Below, piece by piece: positions 27,511 to 36,900 of a stretch of 64,000 nucleotides of DNA. Within the stretch, counting starts at the first letter, position 1, and every line of letters begins with the position of its first letter. The notes beneath the pieces are model-generated. The model ran no database searches, was not told where the DNA came from, and saw only the letters and a program-made list of their open reading frames with translations. The DNA comes from Litorimonas sp964511495 (lineage in GTDB: Bacteria; Pseudomonadota; Alphaproteobacteria; Caulobacterales; Maricaulaceae): positions 1 through 64,000 of the forward strand of contig CAZEFT010000013.1 in the NCBI GenBank assembly GCA_964511495.1, read 5' to 3'. Both the position numbers and the translations under genes were made by a program.

Positions 27511-28986
27511 ATGAGTACAGTAATATTATCCATCGACCAAGGCACCACCTCTTCGCGGACTTTGGTCTTCTCGCCCAAGGGCAAAATCCTGTTCACCGCA
27601 CAGGAGGAATTTCCGCAGATTTATCCGCAAGATGGATGGGTCGAGCATGACCCTGAAGCAATTTGGGGGACGGTCCTGAACACATTGCGTCAAGCTTATC
27701 AATTCTGTGAGGATAATCATCACGATATCGGTGGGATTGGGATTACCAATCAACGCGAGACGACTTTGGTCTGGAACCGTGAAACAGGCGAGTGCCTCTA
27801 TAATGCGATTGTCTGGCAAGATCGCCGCACGGCGGCGACCTGTCGAGAGATGGCAAAAGCCCTGCCTATGGAAGACCTCAACGCGAAAACCGGGCTTTTG
27901 CATGATCCTTATTTTAGCGGATCAAAAATGGCGTGGATATTAGACCATGTCGAAGACGCCCGCGATTTGGCGCAAGCTGGAAAGCTCGCCTTTGGCACAG
28001 TGGATTGCTTTCTGATTTGGCGACTAACCGAAGGGCGCGTTCATGCGACAGACGCCACCAATGCCAGCCGCACCAACCTCTTCAATATACACACTCAGAC
28101 TTGGGATGAAGCTTTGCTGACCCTTTTTAATGTCCCAGTTTCCGGCTTACCCGAGGTCAAAGACTGCGTCGCGAATTATGGACACTGTACACTCTTGGGC
28201 GACAATATTCCGATTTTGGGTGTGGCAGGTGATCAACAAGCCGCCGCCATTGGCCAAGCCTGTTTCGAGGTAGGGGACATTAAATCGACTTATGGCACAG
28301 GATGTTTCGTTATCCTAAACACAGGGAAAGAGTGCATCACCTCTCGGAATAGATTGCTGTCCACGGTCTGTTATCGGCTGAATGGCGAGACGACATACGC
28401 TTTGGAAGGCTCTATATTTATCGCCGGGGCTGCCGTACAATGGTTGCGCGATGGTATCCAAATCATTGATCACGCTAAAGACACACAGGCCATGTGTGAG
28501 AGCTTGGACAGTAATAAAGGGGTTTATCTTGTGCCGGCCTTCACAGGACTGGGCGCGCCCTATTGGGACCCCGATGCCAGAGGGGGCCTTTTTGGTCTGA
28601 CCCGAGATACGGGCCGCGCAGAAATAGTCCGCGCCACGGTCGAAAGTGTCTGTTACCAAACACATGACCTCTTTTCCGCCATGGCTCAAGACGGGGTCAA
28701 ACCGAAAGTCTTGCGCGTCGATGGCGGCATGGTCGCCAATGACTGGATGGTCGGCTACTTATCCGGCGTCCTGAATATTCCCGTGGAGCGTCCGAAAGTG
28801 CTCGAAACAACGGCCTTCGGCGCGGCGGCTTTGGCGGCGCTCGGCTGTGGTCTTTATGATTCATTGGAGAGCGTAAGACAGGCTTGGCAATTAGATAAAC
28901 GCTTCGCCAGTAAAATGGAGCCAGACACACGGCAAAACGTCTTGAACAGTTGGAAAAACTGTGTCGGGAAAGTCCTGACCGATTAA
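27511..28986 (+). CDS. glpK: glycerol kinase
   Basis: The 491-residue protein is a complete FGGY kinase of the GlpK type. It has SIDQGTTSSRTLVF (phosphate 1), GITNQRETTLVWN, WQDRRT, GDQQAAAIGQ, the STYGTGCFV loop and the C-terminal LRVDGGMVANDWM. It phosphorylates glycerol to sn-glycerol-3-phosphate for lipid synthesis or entry to glycolysis. No glpF or glpD is next to it. A short hairpin covers its stop codon. Length is about 10 residues short of E. coli GlpK, within family range. Confidence 0.95.
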   Translation: MSTVILSIDQGTTSSRTLVFSPKGKILFTAQEEFPQIYPQDGWVEHDPEAIWGTVLNTLRQAYQFCEDNHHDIGGIGITNQRETTLVWNRETGECLYNAIVWQDRRTAATCREMAKALPMEDLNAKTGLLHDPYFSGSKMAWILDHVEDARDLAQAGKLAFGTVDCFLIWRLTEGRVHATDATNASRTNLFNIHTQTWDEALLTLFNVPVSGLPEVKDCVANYGHCTLLGDNIPILGVAGDQQAAAIGQACFEVGDIKSTYGTGCFVILNTGKECITSRNRLLSTVCYRLNGETTYALEGSIFIAGAAVQWLRDGIQIIDHAKDTQAMCESLDSNKGVYLVPAFTGLGAPYWDPDARGGLFGLTRDTGRAEIVRATVESVCYQTHDLFSAMAQDGVKPKVLRVDGGMVANDWMVGYLSGVLNIPVERPKVLETTAFGAAALAALGCGLYDSLESVRQAWQLDKRFASKMEPDTRQNVLNSWKNCVGKVLTD

Positions 28987-28999
28987 TCTCGTTAATCGG
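28979..28999 (+). terminator. hairpin over the glpK stop codon
   Basis: CCGATTAA-TCTCG-TTAATCGG forms an 8-base perfect stem that includes the glpK stop. No T-run follows, so it is at best a weak terminator. Confidence 0.35.
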
Positions 29000-29083
29000 G
29001 ATAATGTCTGTAAAAGCATCAAAAGAGGCTTTGCAGAGCGCATGGGCCTCGCTATAGACTGAAATTTCTGATGCCGTGCCTAT

Positions 29084-29160
29084 GGGGGGATAGCTCAGTT
29101 GGTTAGAGCCGTCCGCTCATAACGGATTGGTCGGGGGTTCGAGTCCCTCTCCCCCTACCA
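29084..29160 (+). tRNA. tRNA with CAT anticodon, Ile2 (lysidine-type) favoured over elongator Met
   Basis: A 77-base cloverleaf is present, with encoded CCA. The 7-base acceptor stem includes a G1-T72 wobble; the D-arm is TAGCTCAGTTGGTTAGAGC; the anticodon stem-loop is GTCCG-CTCATAA-CGGAT; the T-arm is GGGGG-TTCGAGT-CCCTC. A CAT anticodon fits Met or Ile2. The TTGGTC between anticodon and T stems resembles Ile2 rather than elongator Met. The initiator is excluded because the anticodon stem lacks three G-C pairs. Confidence 0.9.
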
Positions 29161-29386
29161 TCAATATTTTCCATATGAGTTCTGTTTCGAACGGACCCTA
29201 AACGATTTATGTTTGCCCACAGAGCGTTTGACAACATCTCTCGTTAACTCAATAGGATGACAATCGGACCGGAATCTACGCAAGCTGCATCCAATCTCGT
29301 TGTTCGATATTGAGATAATTCGGATTGTGAAGCGAATAGTCGCACTAAATCGATCCGTGCTGCTTGCGTCTCTTAAGCCCCCAAAA

Positions 29387-30697
29387 TCACATCATTTCTT
29401 CTAAGCTAGAGGTAATCACAAGCAATTGTAACTGTTGCCTCATGAGGTCATATTGCGTTCGAATTCTTTCTAGTCCCGCGCGCTCAAAGTCTAGACGAAT
29501 TTCAATCAAATCGCGAAGTGTTTTCGTGCCAATTTTCTGTTCTATTTTTGCCGCCTCAAATTGTAACATCGCTTGTTTCTCTACCTCTTGTCGGCTTTCA
29601 AGTTGGGACTGCAAAGATAAAATCCGACGATAAGTAATACTGACATCTTTGCGAATTTGTCTTTGTGTATCTAATACTTGGCCACGCGCAATAGATTGTC
29701 TCGCTGATGCTCTTTGCGTGCGGGCCGATAGTGCATCTCCTGAGTAGAGAGGAACAGAAACATCTACGCCGATACGATCCCTAAAAGCAAATTGATCAAA
29801 GCCTCCAATAGAAGAGTAAGACCCTGTCGCCACAACATCAATCACGGGTAGGCGAGAGCGTTTTTCTCTTTGTTTGATGGCCTCTAACCTCTCTGCTTGC
29901 TTTTCAAGAGCTTTCAAAGAAGGACTGTTGGCCAACGCATATTGTCGAGCGCTTTCGGGGTTGTCTAATTGTTGAAAATGTCGCGTTAAGACACTTTGAA
30001 TCGACGCTGTCGTACATAAATCAGCTGCGGTGCCGGTGTCTATTTGCAACCGTGTAAGAGCTTGTTCCTGACGAAATTCAAGCTCCAAAACAAATGCTTC
30101 GGCATCTGCCAATTGTGATGCAACAGAGGCCCGCTCTGTGCGTGTTGCGGCGCCTGTCTCTAGGAGTGTATCAATCGACCGCAATTGATTTAGAAAATAA
30201 TCACGCCTTCGACGCGTAACATCTATTTGCTCTTTTGACTCAACAAATTCGAGAAATGAAAAACCCGTTTGGCTTGCCGCATCAAACCGCGCCTGACGCG
30301 TGTCTTCCAGACTTGCCTCATAGCCGAGATGGGCGGCTTGGCGTGCATATTTTGCGTCCCCAAAATCAAAAATTCGTTGGGCCGCACGCACACCCACCTG
30401 ATTAGAAATACTGCTGTCAATAACCCCCGTATCACCAAAGCCCGAACGACCAAACGCTGAAACCTGAGGTCGGAACAATGAACGCGCATCTTTGATGTCG
30501 GCATCAGCCTCACTTTCTTGCGCCCTAGCAATAATAACACTGGGATCACGTTGCGCTGATAACTTTAACGCATCTTCAAACCGCAAACATTGTTGTGAAG
30601 AAAAAGATAATTGATCAATTTCCTGACCTATAGCAAGTGTTTGAAAGGTCATTGCGGATAAAAACACTGCCCACATCAACTGTATAATACGTTTCAT
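29387..30697 (-). CDS. TolC-family outer membrane channel of the type I secretion system
   Basis: The 436-residue protein has a signal peptide (ending LAIGQ) and the duplicated outer membrane efflux protein fold: CLRFEDALKLSAQRDPSVIIARAQ, later YALANSPSLKALEKQAERLEA, with long coiled-coil stretches. It forms the trimeric tunnel across the outer membrane for the ABC/HlyD pair directly upstream. It starts 31 bases after the HlyD gene, so the three are one operon. The C-terminus is short compared with E. coli TolC, as is usual for dedicated type I channels. Confidence 0.9.
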   Translation of the reverse strand: MKRIIQLMWAVFLSAMTFQTLAIGQEIDQLSFSSQQCLRFEDALKLSAQRDPSVIIARAQESEADADIKDARSLFRPQVSAFGRSGFGDTGVIDSSISNQVGVRAAQRIFDFGDAKYARQAAHLGYEASLEDTRQARFDAASQTGFSFLEFVESKEQIDVTRRRRDYFLNQLRSIDTLLETGAATRTERASVASQLADAEAFVLELEFRQEQALTRLQIDTGTAADLCTTASIQSVLTRHFQQLDNPESARQYALANSPSLKALEKQAERLEAIKQREKRSRLPVIDVVATGSYSSIGGFDQFAFRDRIGVDVSVPLYSGDALSARTQRASARQSIARGQVLDTQRQIRKDVSITYRRILSLQSQLESRQEVEKQAMLQFEAAKIEQKIGTKTLRDLIEIRLDFERAGLERIRTQYDLMRQQLQLLVITSSLEEMM

Positions 30698-30728
30698 GAT
30701 TGTTCTCTCTCGCTAACGTCGATTCGAA

Positions 30729-32033
30729 TTAGGACGTTCGCAAACCTTTGAAGAGCGACTCTCCGAGTGGCTCGATCAGGTAATCCAACAAAGTACGGCT
30801 TTTCCCGGAGTAGATGAATGCATCAACAGGCATGCCAGGAATAATATCAACATTAGTGGTTCTAGCGATTTGATCAGCAGGCACTCGAATACGAGCTTCA
30901 TAATAACTGACAGACGTAACCGGGTCTGTTTTCAAATCGGCACTCACACCAATCACTTCACCTTCCAGTCTCGGTGCTTGCCACCCTTTATAGGAAGAAA
31001 ATTGTGTCCGAACGAGCTGCCCTTCGAAGATAGAAGAACGGTCTGCAGCGGCGATTTGAACAGAAGCCGTAACTTCGTCAATCTGGGGAACAATCTCCAT
31101 CAAAGTCTCGCCTGAACGGACAACTCCTCCAATAGTGGAAAACCCCATATTTAAAACCTCCCCGGATACGGGAGCTTTGATAACGGCGCGATCAAGTATG
31201 TCTTGAGCGGCATTGAGTCGTTCTTCGGCGGCTAACAACTCAGCACTTGTTTCCAACAAATTTACAGCAATTTCATGCGATGCACGCGCTTTAGCTTGTA
31301 TAATTTGTGCAGTGAAATCCTGTTCCGATGCGAATGCATCCTGTTGCTCACTCTGCAATCTTGCAATATCTCCCTCTAATCCAGCGACGAGTCTTTCAGA
31401 TGCCGTGACCTGATCTTTACGCGCTAATTGTTGTGCGAAAACATCTCGAATGGTAACCAACTCCTGACGAGCGGACTCCAAAGCTTTTTGCCCAATAGCA
31501 ATTTGGTTGCGGCGGGATTTTTGCATATTCTTGGCGGCTAAAATACGCGCCTCCAAGACAGAAATATCAGCGGTCAACGCCTGTCGTTGTTGTGAAAACA
31601 ATCCCGTTTCACGTTTGATAATATCCGACTTTTCCGATGCTCCCAAATCGAGCCTATCCAAGGCAGAAAAGTCCGGTTGATCAGCTTGATCCTGCAACGC
31701 CCTCAAACGCGAAACAGAAGCCGCTAAGGCACCATATTCCTGAACCACTTGGTCCCGACTCGAAAGAGAAGCCGTTTTCTGTAGCACGACTAAGACATCA
31801 CCTCTTTGAACCGTTTCACCTTCTCGAACAAAAATTTCTTTGACGATGCCACCTTCCAAATGTTGAACAACTTGACGATTATCTTCCACAATGATTTGTC
31901 CGCTTGCGGCCACACCTTCCTCAAGTGGCGCCAAACTCCCCCAAAGAAGAAAGCCACCAAATCCAACAGCGCAAATCAACGCCATCTTCCGGACTGTTTT
32001 ATCCTGAACAGGCCTTTTTAATTCAGGGGTCAT
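30729..32033 (-). CDS. type I secretion periplasmic adaptor (HlyD/PrtE family)
   Basis: The 434-residue protein has one N-terminal membrane helix (MALICAVGFGGFLLWGSLAPLEEG) and the lipoyl motif QHLEGGIVKEIFVREGETVQRGD. A long coiled-coil hairpin spans residues about 90-280, then the second lipoyl half (AVIKAPVSGEVLNMGFSTIGGVV) and a C-terminal HlyD beta-barrel. It bridges the ABC transporter and TolC channel. Its ATG overlaps the stop of the ABC gene by four bases. The family exports RTX proteins, and the RTX gene upstream is the obvious cargo. Confidence 0.93.
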   Translation of the reverse strand: MTPELKRPVQDKTVRKMALICAVGFGGFLLWGSLAPLEEGVAASGQIIVEDNRQVVQHLEGGIVKEIFVREGETVQRGDVLVVLQKTASLSSRDQVVQEYGALAASVSRLRALQDQADQPDFSALDRLDLGASEKSDIIKRETGLFSQQRQALTADISVLEARILAAKNMQKSRRNQIAIGQKALESARQELVTIRDVFAQQLARKDQVTASERLVAGLEGDIARLQSEQQDAFASEQDFTAQIIQAKARASHEIAVNLLETSAELLAAEERLNAAQDILDRAVIKAPVSGEVLNMGFSTIGGVVRSGETLMEIVPQIDEVTASVQIAAADRSSIFEGQLVRTQFSSYKGWQAPRLEGEVIGVSADLKTDPVTSVSYYEARIRVPADQIARTTNVDIIPGMPVDAFIYSGKSRTLLDYLIEPLGESLFKGLRTS

Positions 32034-33778
32034 GCGCTCGCTCCTACACGTCGTAAAGGTTGAACAGTATTGGTCCTCACTTTGGGTTTAGAAGCTTGCA
32101 AATATTGCTTAGTATCGGCATTCAAAATGCCACCTTCCCGAATAACCATAACTGACTTGGTCGCTTGAATGAGCTTAATATCATGGGTAGCGGCGATTAT
32201 CATGACGCCGCTTTGGGCCACTTTGTTCAAATGGCTAATCGCCTTATAAACAGCTGTTGGATCCAGATTTGCTGTCGGCTCATCTAACAAAATCAAAACA
32301 GGAGACCCAAACAGAGCGCGCGCAAGCCCTATGAGTTGTCTTTGTCCAGCGGACAGGGTTGTCATGCCTGAGGCACCGACTTCTGTATCATACCCCTTGG
32401 GTAAACTCAAAATTATCTCATGAGCGCCAGCTTTTTTAGACGCCTCAATAATGTCAAAGGCCTCGGCGTCACGCATTCTAGAGATATTTTCTGCAACTGT
32501 ACCCGGAAGAAGTTCAACGTCTTGCGGTACATACCCAATATATTGACCTCGGTCCTCAGCCGCCCATTTATGAAGGTTACGCCCTCCCAACGCGACTTCT
32601 CCTGAATGAGGCATCCAGGCGCCAGCAAGAGTCTGTAAAAGAGTCGTTTTCCCGCACCCATTGGATCCAAGTATGGCCATCATGTGACCACCGTTCATTT
32701 CAAAGCCGAAAGGACGAATGAGCGCCTCTCGGCTGCCGGGGACCGCAATAGAGAGGCGGTCTAATTTCAATTGCGCTTCGGGTCGTGGAAGGGGAGTAAA
32801 AGCTACCGTTTCCACAGGCGCTTCAATTGAGTCTTTTAATTGATTCCAAGCTGAACGTGCCTGCGTAATTCCACGCCAACTTCCGACAATTTGATCAATC
32901 GGCGCTAAAGCACGGCCTAAGATAATGGACCCTGCCACAATCGCACCGGGTGAAATCTGTTGCGTAATGGCTAATGCCCCCCCTGCTCCCAATATAAGAA
33001 TTTGCAGGATTTGGCGACCGGCTTTGGTAAGAGCCGAAAATCCGCTTTCTCTTCCGCCAGCTTTCAAATTTAGTTCACGAGCCGTATTTTTCGTTTCGCG
33101 CCATTTTGACAATGCATGTGTCGTCAAGCCCATCGATACGATAGCAGATCTTTGCCGGGATAAGCCGGAGGCTAAGTTAAACGCTTTAGAATTTACCGCA
33201 GAGCTTGTTTCGTGTGTCCGACGGGTCGAAAATTCAGCAAAGACCGCCACGCTTAACAATATCAAACCGCCGACCAAACCCAGCATACCAATCAGTGGGT
33301 GAATCATAAACATGATCAGCAAAAAGAGAGGCGCAAACGGTAGGTCAAAAAACGGGAGAATTGTTTGGTTTTGAAAAAAACCATGAATACGACCTAGGAC
33401 GCGTAAGTCATTGGGCAAACGTCCTCCGGCATCATGTTGCTTGTCAAACTGGACAAAAATACGTTCTGATAGTTTTTGCTCCAAACTTTCAGCTGCCAGG
33501 TTACACATTTTCCGTCGTCCGGTTTCTGAAGCAGCAAAAACGGCTAAAAGAAAAACAGAAATCAATGTAATCCAAATGAGCGTATCCTTTGAACCGGACG
33601 TCAAAATACGATCATAAACCTGCAACATGTAAAGGGGTGAGACGAGCAAGAGAATATTGCTGACCAAGCTGAATGATAAAATCGGGATAAAGTAACCGGG
33701 GAGTTCTCTTCCCATAGCAAAAATCCAACTAAAGACACCGCGGTTTTGGTTGGTCTTATTTCTATAAATCTCCGACAT
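32030..33778 (-). CDS. type I secretion ABC transporter (PrtD family)
   Basis: The 582-residue protein has six membrane helices in the N-terminal half and an ABC domain. Walker A is GSNGCGKTTLLQTLAG, the signature is LSAGQRQLIGLARAL and Walker B is LILLDEPTANLD. There is no N-terminal C39 peptidase domain, so it exports substrates with an uncleaved C-terminal signal. It starts an operon with the adaptor and TolC genes. An ECF-type promoter match lies at 33832-33856, just after the terminator of the RTX gene, so transporter and substrate are transcribed separately but apparently by the same sigma factor. Confidence 0.94.
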   Translation of the reverse strand: MSEIYRNKTNQNRGVFSWIFAMGRELPGYFIPILSFSLVSNILLLVSPLYMLQVYDRILTSGSKDTLIWITLISVFLLAVFAASETGRRKMCNLAAESLEQKLSERIFVQFDKQHDAGGRLPNDLRVLGRIHGFFQNQTILPFFDLPFAPLFLLIMFMIHPLIGMLGLVGGLILLSVAVFAEFSTRRTHETSSAVNSKAFNLASGLSRQRSAIVSMGLTTHALSKWRETKNTARELNLKAGGRESGFSALTKAGRQILQILILGAGGALAITQQISPGAIVAGSIILGRALAPIDQIVGSWRGITQARSAWNQLKDSIEAPVETVAFTPLPRPEAQLKLDRLSIAVPGSREALIRPFGFEMNGGHMMAILGSNGCGKTTLLQTLAGAWMPHSGEVALGGRNLHKWAAEDRGQYIGYVPQDVELLPGTVAENISRMRDAEAFDIIEASKKAGAHEIILSLPKGYDTEVGASGMTTLSAGQRQLIGLARALFGSPVLILLDEPTANLDPTAVYKAISHLNKVAQSGVMIIAATHDIKLIQATKSVMVIREGGILNADTKQYLQASKPKVRTNTVQPLRRVGASA

Positions 33779-33831
33779 GATGTCTCTCTTCTTCCAGTCG
33801 AGCTTGGCATAAGGCCCTGATCTATTTCTCT

Positions 33832-33856
33832 GTCGTCTGAAATCGATTTTGGGTTC
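33832..33856 (-). promoter_or_regulatory. ECF-type promoter of the T1SS operon
   Basis: Minus strand TGAACC then 15 bases then ACGACAGAG (GAACC at 33856-33852, CGAC at 33835-33832). Same spacing and boxes as three other sites in this locus. It lies 53 bases upstream of the ABC transporter start. Confidence 0.78.
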
Positions 33857-33886
33857 AAAAAAAGCTCCGCCTTTTCAGGCGAAGCT
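33857..33886 (-). terminator. rho-independent terminator after the RTX gene
   Basis: On the minus strand AGCTTCGCCT-GAAA-AGGCGGAGCT is followed directly by seven T. The stem has one G-T wobble. It ends the RTX transcript; its T-run runs straight into the -35 box of the T1SS promoter. Confidence 0.88.
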
Positions 33887-33951
33887 TCATAATTAGCGCG
33901 CACTCATAAAGAGAGGGGGCGATAGCGCGCTAAAACGAGATAGCTTTAGGG

Positions 33952-36900
33952 TTAAGCAATCTCAAAAACGTCAAATGGATCAACATAACCCAAGGCATTG
34001 CTAATATCATCAGCGATTGGATTATCTGAAAAAGCAGGAGGCAGAACTGCACCCTCCACTTCTTCAAAGATCGGCGCGACCTCCACGTCTAACGACTGGA
34101 ATAAGTTAGATGACTCGGCCATTGCATCTGCTGTCGGTGCCGTTGTGACCGGCATTCCGTCTTGCCCAATGACAGTTTCAATGGAGATAAGCGTATCTAC
34201 CTGAACGTCCTCAACAAATACGTTACCGTCACCCGTATCGACATCAGCTGAGAGAGCCAAGCCTGACGTATCTGCACCAGCATCAACAAGAATATCTTGA
34301 AGAACAGGTCCGTTCGTGCCTGGTGCCGAATTGTGGAGGTGGATTGCTGAAAGCGCGCCATCCCCCAGTGTGATTAACTCTGACGGAGAGATGCCTTCAA
34401 TATTCAGTGTTGAGCTATAAGTCGCATTCCCAGAGGTATCGATGGTTATCGTCACTTGACCAGTCCCTGTTGCGTCTGAGTCAGACGCACCATTTGGCTC
34501 TTGTGCAGCATCAAGAGATGCATCCAAAACGATTGTGCGTACACCATCTGTTGTTTGGTCGGAAGAAACTGATAATTGGCCCCGAATCTCTCCGCCATTG
34601 AATTCGGAAGTGTGCACATTAAAGTATAAATTACCAGCTTCAGCGGCCGCAATAAATACGGCATCATTCGCTACTTCGGCCTGTGATACTTCAACAGTGA
34701 AACCGAGTTCGCGAGTGGCTGTCCCGTTTCCGTTTTCGTCAAGTTCAACAACAACCGGAACAGAAGACGTGGTATAATCGACCGTGTCGTTACCCTCACC
34801 GCCATTATAGGTGTCTTCGCCGCCAGTCCAAATGATTGTATCATCACCCGCACCTGCTTCAATCACATTAACACCACCATCGCCGCGAATAGTATCAGCC
34901 TGAGCAGACCCGATTACATTTTCAATGTTTGTGAGTGTCTCATTGACCATACCGTAGCTAGCGATGCCAGCACCCAAATCAACGCTGACGCCGACACCAA
35001 TATCAGAATGATCTGCGGTATCAATTCCGCGGCCACCATCAAGTGTATCTTGACCCGTCCCTCCGCGAAGGACGTCATCACCCGATCCACCAATCAGAAC
35101 ATCATTACCTGATCCTCCAATCAAAAGATCATTCCCTATACCACCGTCAATTGTGTCATTTCCAGCGCCGCCATCAAGAATGTCATTCGATGTTATCGAC
35201 GCTTGATTAATCAATATCTGCAGGACTTGCCCCGCACCGCCATTGGCAGTGAAATCACCGCCTTCGAGTGTTGTCACGGTTCCGGCTGCCGTCGTTCCGC
35301 CAAGGATATTAACGGGTGCTCCATTAGGATTCCCTTCGGAGCCGTTAAAACCTTGATGAACAGTCACAACCCCATTCTCATCCAGACCCGTATTCGGTCC
35401 GGTCTGGTTTAAGAACGCAGCATCTAGCTCGGTATTTACTTCCGTTCCTGCGTCAAGCACGTCCGTGCCGAAACGCAAGATTTCAATCGGACCAAGGAAA
35501 CTTCCATCAGAGCTGAAGATTGGATCCGTTAGAGGATTACCCGGAGAGGCTAAGAAGGCATCATTTGACGGAATAACCATAGTTGCCCAGGTAAAGAAGC
35601 CCTGCCCAACATCATCAGGGTTTACGTTGATTGTGAACACCGCAGTTTCGCCAGGGTCGATAGGCGGTGGCCCTTGTTCCAATCCTGCAATCACACCTTG
35701 AGTCGCATTTGCGCCGACTTGAGCAGCAAATTCAGATGTTATAACTGCCGTGTTTCCATCTTCGGCCAAACGCTCCAGCCCTTCAGAAACAGCGCCTCCG
35801 CGATCATAAAGATCAAAATTGGCCCCATCGTGAAACCCGAACCAAACGGGAGTTAAGAAGGTTCCACCTTCGCCTAAAGTATTGGTTACCGATATGGTAA
35901 TAGCCTCTCCGTCACCGAATGAGTCACCGGTCAAAATGTCATCGCCCTCACCCCCCATTAGAACGTTGTCACCATCATCACCAATAAGCACATCGTTCTG
36001 GGCTGTGCCCGTAACATTCTCAATTGAAGTAAGTGTCTCTGAGATCATGCCATATTCGGCCGTTCCCTCTTCGAGGTTCACCGTGACACCGACACCAATA
36101 TCGGAATGGTCAGCCGTATCAATGCCTGCTCCGCCATCAAGCGAATCTTGACCGCCGCCACCGGCAAGAACGTCATCTCCGTCTCCACCTGTGAGCACGT
36201 CATTACCTGCCCCACCGATAAGCGCATCATTACCATCATTGCCAACCAAAACATTATCATTGGCATCGCCCGTTAAGGTGTCATTGCCAGAACCACCTGT
36301 TAGGTTTTCGAAATTCGTGAAGGTTTCATTGATCATGCCGTATTCAGCAGTTTCATCAACGAGACTGGCTGTAACGTCGGCACCAATATCTGCAAAAGAA
36401 TTTGTATCATTCCCTTCACCGCCATCGAGCACATCTAGACCCCCGCCCCCGCCGATGACGTCATCGCCAGATCCGCCTGAAAGTGTATCATTTCCGCTTC
36501 CGCCGAAAAGCACATCATTGCCAGCGCCGCCATTTACAGACTGGCTTCCATCCGCCGGGTTAAGCGTGTCATTATTTTCCGATAAGACCACATTTTCAAT
36601 TGAGATGAGCTGATCAACTTCGACGACTTCGTCAATGACATCACCTTCAACGGTTGAGCCATCAGTCGCTCCGCCCGCATCAACAATAAGGTCTTGCAAA
36701 ACAGGGCCATTTGTACCCGCAGGTGCATTGTGGAGATGGATCGCAGACAGTGCACCATTGCCTAATGTAACAAGCTCTGATGGTGAAATACCTGTTATGT
36801 CTAGCGTTGAGCTGTAGGTAGCATTCCCTTCGGCATCAATTGTGATGGTAACCTGGCCCACGCCCGTAGCGTCTGAGTCAGAGGCATCATTCGGTTCTTG